64,000 bases of DNA, taken from assembly GCA_030323885.1 (NCBI GenBank), contig CM059198.1, positions 12,252,462-12,316,461 on the forward strand, read 5' to 3'. A program made the translations under genes and the position numbers. Source of the stretch: Branchipolynoe longqiensis. Lineage: Eukaryota > Annelida > Polychaeta > Phyllodocida > Polynoidae. Shown in pieces: positions 57,619 through 64,000 of the stretch; the first letter of the stretch is position 1; every line of letters begins with the position of its first letter. A model generated the notes under the pieces. It had not been told where the DNA came from and ran no database searches. It saw only the letters and a list, made by a program, of their open reading frames with translations.

Positions 57619-57930
57619 GGGCCGCGTTCAGGGTCCGTCTCGGAGGCGCCTCGGAGGCGCCCGTGACGTCAGGCTAGTCTGAACAACAGCCAGTTGGTCG
57701 CCTCGAAAATGGCCGCCCTCATAGGAGGCGGCCATTTGCATCGAAATGCTGCGCTCTGATTGGATGAAACCACTGCATGCGGCGGCCATTTTCGAGGCGC
57801 TGTTTGTCTCCAACCTGAAAAGGGAGGCGTCGCCGAGACGTCGCCGAGACGGACCCTGAACGCAAATAGGCCAAAAAGCATCGCGGAGACGTCGCCGAGG
57901 CGCCTCCGAGACGGACCCTGAACGCGGCCC
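57619..57930. mobile_element. Fold-back MITE with long GC-rich inverted ends
   Basis: Ends GGGCCGCGTTCAGGGTCCGT and its complement, continuing into CTCGGAGGCGCCTCGG, for over 35 bp. An inner copy of the end lies at about 57838-57864. The middle has AAAATGGCCGCC and its mirror GGCGGCCATTT more than once, plus GATTGG. The target duplication is not clear. Confidence 0.85.
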
Positions 57931-58311
57931 AGGAGCCGTGCAGTTTGTACATGGAGAGGCAACGCGAGTTTGAAGTGTACGTTCTATGGTGACAGATAGG
58001 GCTGCGAGTGGCACCAATCTAAAGTTGGGTAACGTAAGGTGAAGGTGCGACCTAGCATGCCACTATTGTTAGGTCGCAGCTTCCGTCCTTTCCGAAGGAG
58101 CAACGAAACTTGGTAATGCTGTTTTCTTACTAGTTATTACTGTAATTCTTTGAGCTTCTTAGGGTTGGGGCAGCTGCCCCCCCCCCCCCGCCCAAGGGCT
58201 GATATACACAGAGGCCTACCTTCCATATACACAGCTGCGTAACCACATGCGATTACACATATTTAACATATATATAATTATGATGTTCTATCGTGTTTGA
58301 TTCCATTGCCT
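57931..58311. other. Gene-free DNA
   Basis: Nothing recognised. C-run at 58178. Confidence 0.4.
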
Positions 58312-59690
58312 TTTATTCCAATAGCGGGTTATTTCCATCTCCATACCACCTGGAAATCCCAACCTACTCCCCTGATACACATGGTTTGTGAAGGTGTTTA
58401 TTTTCACTCTTTCTGCCCCTCCCCTCCCCCCCCCCCCCCCCCCCCACACACACCTTTTATTCCAATAGCGGGTTATTTCCATCTCCATACCACCTGGAAA
58501 TCCCAACCTACTCCCCTGATACACATGGTTTGTGAAGGTGTTTATTTTCACTCTTTCTGCCCCCTCCTACCCCCCCCCCCCCCCCCACACATCACACCTG
58601 TTTGATTTCCAAGAGCGGGTTATTTCCATCTCCATACCACCTGGAAATCCCAACCTACCCCCTGATACACAATGGTTTGTGAAAGGTGTTTATTTTCACT
58701 CTTTCTGCCCCGCCCCCCCCCCCCCCCCCCCCACACACACCTTTTATTCCAATAGCGGGTTATTTCCATCTCCATACCACCTGGAAATCCCAACCTACTC
58801 CCCTGATACACATGGTTTGTGAAGGTGTTTATTTTCACTCTTTCTCCTCCCCCCCCCACCCCCCCACCACACACACCTTTTTATTCCATAGCGGTTATTT
58901 CCATCTGCCATACCACCTGGAAATCCCAACCTACTCCCCTGATACACAAGTGGTTTGTGAAGGTGTTTATTTTCACTCTTTCTTGCCCCCTCCCCCCCTC
59001 CCCACACACACCTTTTTATTCTACAATAAGCGGGTTATTTCCATCTACCATACACCTGGAAATCCCACCAGCTACTCCCCCTGATACCGACATGGTTTTG
59101 TGAAGGTGTTAGATTTCACTCGTTTCTGCCCCCCCCGCCCCCCCCAAACACACCTTTTATTCCCATAGCGGTTATTTCCGACTGACCAACCTGGAAATCC
59201 CAATCCTACTTCCCATCTCGATACACATAGGTTTGTGAAGGGTTTATTTTCCACTCTTTCTGCCCCCCCCCCCCCAACACGACCTTTATTCCAATAGCGG
59301 GTTATTTCATCTCCATACCACTGGACATCCCAACTACTCCCCTGATACACATGGTTTGTGAAGGTGTTTATTTTCACTCTTTCTGACCTCTGCCCCCCCC
59401 CCCCCCCAGACACCACACCCCTTTTATTCCAATAGCGGGTTATTTCCATCTCCATACCTTGGAAATCCCAACCTACTCCCTGAGTACACATGGTTTGTGA
59501 AGGTGATTTATGTTTCACTCTTTCGGCCCCCCCCCCCCCCCACACACACCTTTATCTTCAAGTAGCGGGTTATTTCCATCTCCATACACTGGAAACCCCA
59601 ACACTACTTCCGCTGATTACACACGGTTGGTGAAGGTGTTTATTGTTCACGCTCTTTCTGCCCCCTCCCCCCCACTCCCTTTTGCTTTAA
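58312..59690. repeat. About 140-bp repeat with C-runs, about ten copies
   Basis: Unit: CTTTTATTCCAATAGCGGGT, TATTTCCATCTCCATACC, ACCTGGAAATCCCAACCTAC, GTTTGTGAAGGTGTTTATTT, CACTCTTTCTGCC, a C-run, then ACACACAC. Copies start near 58312, 58452, 58600, 58740, 58878, 59011, 59154, 59285, 59417 and 59550. From about 58860 on, copies carry many single-base insertions and deletions. Confidence 0.95.
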
Positions 59691-59747
59691 ATTAATTTAA
59701 TGTATCTAGTTTATTATTCAGAAATTACAACAACAAAACACCACAAG

Positions 59748-59807
59748 ATGTGTTGCAACAAGAAAATTGCGAAGGCCATCCTCATCACACTTAATATAGT
59801 GTTCGTC
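59748..59807 (+). CDS. Tetraspanin-like gene, first coding exon
   Basis: ATG at 59748 in good context (A at -3). It encodes 20 residues, MCCNKKIAKAILITLNIVFV, and ends at a strong donor GTAAGT (59808). The stretch matches a tetraspanin start: a short cytoplasmic tail with Cys residues that could be palmitoylated, then the first half of membrane segment 1. In many animal tetraspanins the first coding exon ends at this place within segment 1. The sequence just before it, TTTATTATTCAG ending at 59720, looks like a splice acceptor, so an upstream non-coding exon is possible. The exon starts only about 60 bp after the C-rich repeat array. Tetraspanins organise membrane proteins into microdomains. 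The subfamily cannot be told from this fragment. Confidence 0.72.
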
Positions 59808-61234
59808 GTAAGTACATCCTACCTTTCTCTAACATATTTCTGATGTTTCATGTCTTGTAGTTGTACCATTATCCCTCTGTTTCCTTCTGATGATGCCAAG
59901 GGAGTGATGTGATGTCATCCAGTGTTGCTTTCTCATCTTTCTTAAAGTTGCATACTCCGATAAAAGCATAAACCTTTCGAAAGCATAAACTTGTTGAAAG
60001 CAAAACACCTTTCTAGCCTTGATCCTAAATATCCACTGTAGATACTGCTGCACTTATTAAGTATTGTTGCAAAATAAGTCAATTTAATCGAACCTGTTAC
60101 TGCTGAGGCCTGGGGTCAGAGTTTTGGTCAGCACATCGAAATTAATGTTGCACGTTTACACTTCAAATATGTTAACTTGAAGTCGCCAGCTATCCACCGC
60201 GTGGAAAACAAACGAACTCGGAATAGTTCAGATTTGTGCCACAGGGTGCGATTGGGTCGTTTTGCACACGACATGTGTATTTGTTGATTCTACTCGCGGT
60301 GTTCGATTTGAAATTCTGACGACTCGGGTGACCGAAATCTATTGAATGCGATCATATTTAACAGAATTACATACTCAAATAATGAAATTTAATTAAATTA
60401 ACCTTAAATTCCAAGCGATATTAACGTAGCAGCTCGATCAGCGTCGAATCGCCGAGTGTAAACAAAACAAATAGCAGTGCTCGCGGCAACGTTCGAAAAT
60501 CCGCGCATGCGCAGAAGCCACGGTAATCGATTACGGCCTTAGATAGTGGGAAATAGTGGTGCTTACCGGCAACAGGCTCAAGGGGATCTGCTGAGCCTGT
60601 TACCGGCGAGCGGCATTAATATATGTCGATTTTGGGTTTAATTTAACCAAATTTCAGCGGTGGTGTTAATATCGCTTCGAGTTTGTGGTTAATTTGACCA
60701 AATTTGACTTTTTGAGCATGTAATTCTGTTAAATATGACAGCTTTGAATAGATTTGGGCTTAATTTATTGCCGCCCATGCTGGGAACCAGCAACTCTTGT
60801 TACTGTGTGAGCCTGTTGCCGGCACCATTTCAGCCAATCACAGTGCAGCTTTTCCATTGCAAATGGCCGCCGCCTATGGGGGCGGCCATTTTGGAGACAA
60901 CCAACTGCCTTTGCAGTTCAGACTGGCACAGCCCTGGTCCCCTACTCTCCCCACACATACTTGGTTCATTTAAACATAAAAACTAAACAAGGTTGTGCTT
61001 GGAGAGCATTTGTCGGAGTACGGTTCTCGTCGCCAGCGACCTATATCTGTTCCCTTTAACCATTTTAAATCAATCTTAATTCAATCTAATGGAAAGTAGA
61101 TTATAACGATTATTTCGGAAAATCATAGAAACTCAAAACCATGGACCATGCAGCTTTAAGTTGAAAGCGAAAATTAACAGCTAAATAAAACTTAAGTAAT
61201 AATTTCACGCCATCTCGCGCCTCCTTTACCCTTA
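59808..61234 (+). other. Intron 1 of tetraspanin-like gene, first part
   Basis: Begins GTAAGT. It holds a TTAA-MITE left end at 59942 (TTAA then AGTTGCATACTCCG). It also holds repeat DNA at 60220-60530 shared with the MITEs at 39814 and 62802 (GATCATATTTAACAGAATTA). A relative of the fold-back MITE core lies at 60820-60905 (CAAATGGCCGCCGCC and GGGCGGCCATTTT). A TTAA-MITE right end lies near 61145. No exon seen. Confidence 0.6.
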
Positions 61235-61690
61235 AGGGGCTGTCGCATTATGACGCATCGCGCCAATGTACGCCGATGTATATGATTTTTGGCCGCTACG
61301 CCAGGGTACATCACTACGTGTGCGTTAGGTGCTCATTGGTATACATCAATGTACGTCAACGTTAGTCGAGATACAGTGTCGTATGTCAGGGGTTTGGCAA
61401 AGTTTTGTGCATGCACAAAACTTTCGACGTACGACAACGTGTGGATTTTACGTCCTCCATGCGTTATGTATGCGGTAGGCGTATGTTGATGTATGTTAGA
61501 TATACGTTAGACAAACGTTGTTCACTACGTTCAAAGACCCTATAATACTAAGATGGCTCACTCCCTATCTCTCCCATGGTAATGTAAATTTTGCAGTTCC
61601 ACCTTGTGGTGGGTTTGATCAGCCCACGTAAAAAAGTGATTTTTATGCATTGGCCGCGCACTTGCGAGATGCGTCGTAATGTGACGGCCT
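61235..61690. mobile_element. Harbinger-like MITE in tetraspanin intron
   Basis: 456 bp with inverted ends AGGGGCTGTCGCATTATGAC and complement AGGCCGTCACATTACGAC, both running on to GCATC. Flanked by TTA at 61232-61234 and 61691-61693. The body has GTACGTCAACG and ATGTATATG-type words. A central palindrome AAGTTTTGTGCATGCACAAA lies near 61402-61424. Confidence 0.92.
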
Positions 61691-62054
61691 TTAGATCTGG
61701 TAAACTGAAACAAACCGACAAACTTTAAAACGTGCAGTGCAAATGAATACTGCTAGTTTTTCTCTATTTTGTTTTGTTCTATTTTCGTTCTATTCTCTGC
61801 ATCATTCAATGGAAGCATCTACTTTGGAAACTTAGTTACCTGGATTTGAGCTTACATTTCCCTGGTGCGCTGACTAAACATGGCAGTTTCGTATCGTGTC
61901 ATCCTGCTGTGCTAAACGAAGTGTATACAAGCCGTGTATCCAACATTTCTGTCTGCACGCCCAAATTAATATCGCGTGTTTTCAAATTAAAAGTTGCCTC
62001 ATTAAAAGTTGCAATGATTGCTTTACTATACAGTCAAATACCGTACCAACTTAA

Positions 62055-62395
62055 AGTAGCATAGTCCGCTGATTTTGAGTCATTTTCTGAGATAAATATA
62101 TTAAATTGACGTTATAATCTTTTTTACCTTAGATTGAAGTAACTTTTATTTTAAAAGGCAAACTTTAGAGATATTTGAAGTGCAAACATGTATAATTAAT
62201 TTCGGCAAGTATGCCAAAGCTCTGACACCATAGGTTTCAGCAATAACATATTCTATTAAACTTTCTCAGTATTCCATTCTATGTGGCAACAAAATGCATA
62301 ATAAATGCACCACGATTCTAAGTTAAATATGTAGAATCAAATCTAGATCAGTGTTTTGGTTTTGAAAATGGATATTTTCATCGGACTATGCAGCT
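62055..62395. mobile_element. TTAA-flanked MITE, 341 bp, in tetraspanin intron
   Basis: Ends AGTAGCATAGTCCGCTG and complement AGCTGCATAGTCCGATG. TTAA at 62051-62054 and 62396-62399. Interior related to 54577. Confidence 0.9.
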
Positions 62396-62525
62396 TTAAT
62401 ATATCCTTAAAAAACTGTATATGGCAGGAACTCCAAAGCACTGAATGTTGCAAAACAAAATGAGGATGTTAATTTGTTGATGTATTTGCTGCCCGGTCAC
62501 CCCTGTCCTCTGTTTCCACACGCAG

Positions 62526-62668
62526 CTGCTGGGCGTGGTATGCATCGTGGCCGGCGTGCTCATCCTGGTAGACAAGACGGTGCTGACGTCCGCCATCTCC
62601 AAGATCCCGTTCGGCACGGAGACGCTCGACCAGGCGCTACAAACCGCCTCCCTGCTGCAGCGCGCCGC
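62526..62668 (+). CDS. Tetraspanin-like gene, second coding exon
   Basis: 143 bp bounded by an acceptor (TTTCCACACGCAG) and a donor (GTAAGT at 62669). It continues exon 1 in phase 0 and ends two bases into a codon. It encodes LLGVVCIVAGVLILVDKTVL, completing membrane segment 1 with the small-residue pattern typical of tetraspanins. About 30 residues of the first extracellular loop (TSAISKIPFGTETLDQALQT...) follow. It is strongly GC-rich and codon-biased against the AT-rich surroundings, as expected for a conserved exon. The remaining exons (segments 2 to 4 and the large Cys-containing loop) must lie beyond 64000. Another four-pass membrane family is possible but fits less well. Confidence 0.75.
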
Positions 62669-62801
62669 GTAAGTCGGGCAGTCGCCAAAGTGGGTCAAGG
62701 TCGGCACGCCGACCCACTGGCCACCCCGTCTCATCTATGATTTAAATCTGCAAAGTCCGATGAAGCATCACATTTTCAAAGCAAACAAAAACTACTTCCA
62801 A

Positions 62802-63353
62802 AGCCGTGTTTACACGGGCGATTTAAAACGTTTCATATGAAACCACTTGCCTAGATCGACACACATTTGGCGTGTAAACGCGACTCTGAGGCGTTTTAGG
62901 GCTGAATCGCTTCATATGAAACGGTTCATCTATACCACCTCGGGAGGTGGTTTATATGAAGCGATTCAGCTGGTTCCTGGGTGGCGATAGTATAAAATAG
63001 TAGTGCTTGCCAGCTACAGGAGAAGCAGTAACTAATCGCTGGTGCCCGGCAGTGTTAGGGCCCGATTATGCCGAAATCTAGTGAATGCGATCATATTTAA
63101 CAGAATTACAGACTCAAATAATGAAATTTAATTAAACTAACCTTAAATTCCAAGCGATATTAACGTAGCAGCTACATCTGCGTCGAATCGATGTGTGTAA
63201 ACTAAACAAATAGCAGTGCTTGCCGGCTACAGGCGCCTGCTGGTTCCCGGCGCCAACACACTTTCCAACTCCGCCGTGTAAACATGCCTCTAAAACGCTT
63301 CATATAAATCGCCTTGTCTAGAACGTTTCACAATTCCCCGTGTAAACACGGCT
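62802..63353. mobile_element. MITE in tetraspanin intron 2, 552 bp
   Basis: Inverted ends AGCCGTGTTTACACGGG and complement AGCCGTGTTTACACGGGG, flanked by CAA at 62799-62801 and 63354-63356. The interior has GAATCGCTTCATATGAAACG with its mirror, and the block GATCATATTTAACAGAATTA. It is related in inverted orientation to the MITE at 39814. Confidence 0.88.
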
Positions 63354-64000
63354 CAAAATGACTGTCTAGAATTGATTCTGTCTATTTAACGTAGATGCGG
63401 GTTATTAAACATTTGTTGCTGCATAGAAGGCCCCTCTATGCAGCAACACATTTTTAATAACAATGTGGATGTCGGGTCGTAGCCTACGGGAAGTTCCAAC
63501 CCCTAAACACACAAACCACCAGTATTTAACCTCCTTGATATGGCTGGATATGCCATAACAATTTCCAGGTGGTGCATACCCCCCCCCCCCCCCACACACA
63601 CCTTCCCCTAGTGTATCATGCCTTCATCAATCAGTGGTTTCAAAATTCTATCTCCCACCCCCTCTTTCAAACAAAACTTAAACCCCCCACAATCCTAAAT
63701 ACGGCCCTGGATATATTGGGATGACCTTCAATAGTTGATGTTTACTTATTTCGCGCTAAACACACAAACACAATTGATGTTCTAAGCCTACCCTATTGGA
63801 GGTGCCTCTCAACAAATTTGATATGATCATGCATTTAGATCTAGAAAACTCTAAATTTAGATCTAATGCACTAGTTACTTTGATGGTCAGTTTTCTTATT
63901 TACGATGGCTCATAACAAGTACACTGAATGAGTCCCATGCAATAGTCATTGTCTATAGCACTATGAAGCAAGTTATTGTTGATATAATTCACGGGCTTGT
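63354..64000 (+). other. Intron 2 continuation
   Basis: No exon found. A perfect-looking hairpin of about 60 bp lies at 63401-63461 (GTTATTAAACA ... TTGCTGCATAG mirrored by CTATGCAGCAA). A C-run is at 63580. Confidence 0.5.

Noticed and set aside
62474..62740. 88-codon frame overlapping tetraspanin exon 2
   Set aside because: It is in a different phase. The phase joining exon 1 gives a membrane segment, and the acceptor and donor fit that reading.

Overview
The window is animal nuclear DNA that is almost entirely repeats. It carries spliced coding exons, Ty3/gypsy and LINE retrotransposons, PIF/Harbinger DNA transposons and MITEs, tRNA-derived SINEs and long minisatellites. There are no operons, Shine-Dalgarno sites or CRISPR arrays. 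The mix suggests a marine invertebrate, probably a lophotrochozoan such as a mollusc. That assignment rests on memory of similar element families and is an inference.

Layout. 0.3-3.7 kb: 38-bp minisatellite. 4-6.6 kb: SINE and duplicated blocks. 6.6-7.3 kb: tyrosine recombinase of a DIRS/Ngaro/Crypton-type element. 7.4-12.2 kb: decayed PIF/Harbinger element with a MADF-domain gene (+) and a DDE transposase gene (-) facing each other. 12.2-18.8 kb: AT-rich DNA with local tandem duplications and no gene. 18.8-24.4 kb: Ty3/gypsy element 1 (-), fairly complete, with a MITE in its protease. 24.7-27.3 kb: truncated gypsy element 2 (-). 27.7-35.9 kb: gypsy element 3 (-), with 139-bp LTRs, a tRNA-Leu-type primer site and a polypurine tract, carrying four later insertions. 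36.2-37.4 kb: 5'-truncated RTE-type LINE. 38.6-42.8 kb: SINEs, MITEs and a 51-bp minisatellite. 43.0-44.8 kb: broken gene with a tesmin/TSO1-type CXC cysteine motif. 45.4-48.7 kb: a 2-kb GC-rich minisatellite between two related MITEs. 49-57 kb: fold-back repeats, tRNA-like fragments, microsatellites and MITEs. 58.3-59.7 kb: roughly ten copies of a 140-bp repeat with long C-runs. 59.7-64 kb: the start of a host gene.

The only convincing host gene is the 5' end of a tetraspanin-like gene (+). Exon 1 is 59748-59807 and exon 2 is 62526-62668. Together they encode a short cytoplasmic N-terminus, the first membrane segment and the start of the first extracellular loop. Its introns hold several MITEs and the rest of the gene lies beyond the window.

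I found no new biochemical system. The most unusual signal is a set of Harbinger-like MITEs with 3-bp TWA target duplications. Their bodies are built from short ACGT/ACGCGT-type words around a central palindrome, and similar DNA flanks the Harbinger transposase gene. The clearest history is in gypsy element 3: it inserted into a SINE and was then hit by two LINEs, a SINE and an unidentified 933-bp insert, and three of the four junctions show duplications of 4 to 21 bp matching one inserted end to the other plus one weaker case.
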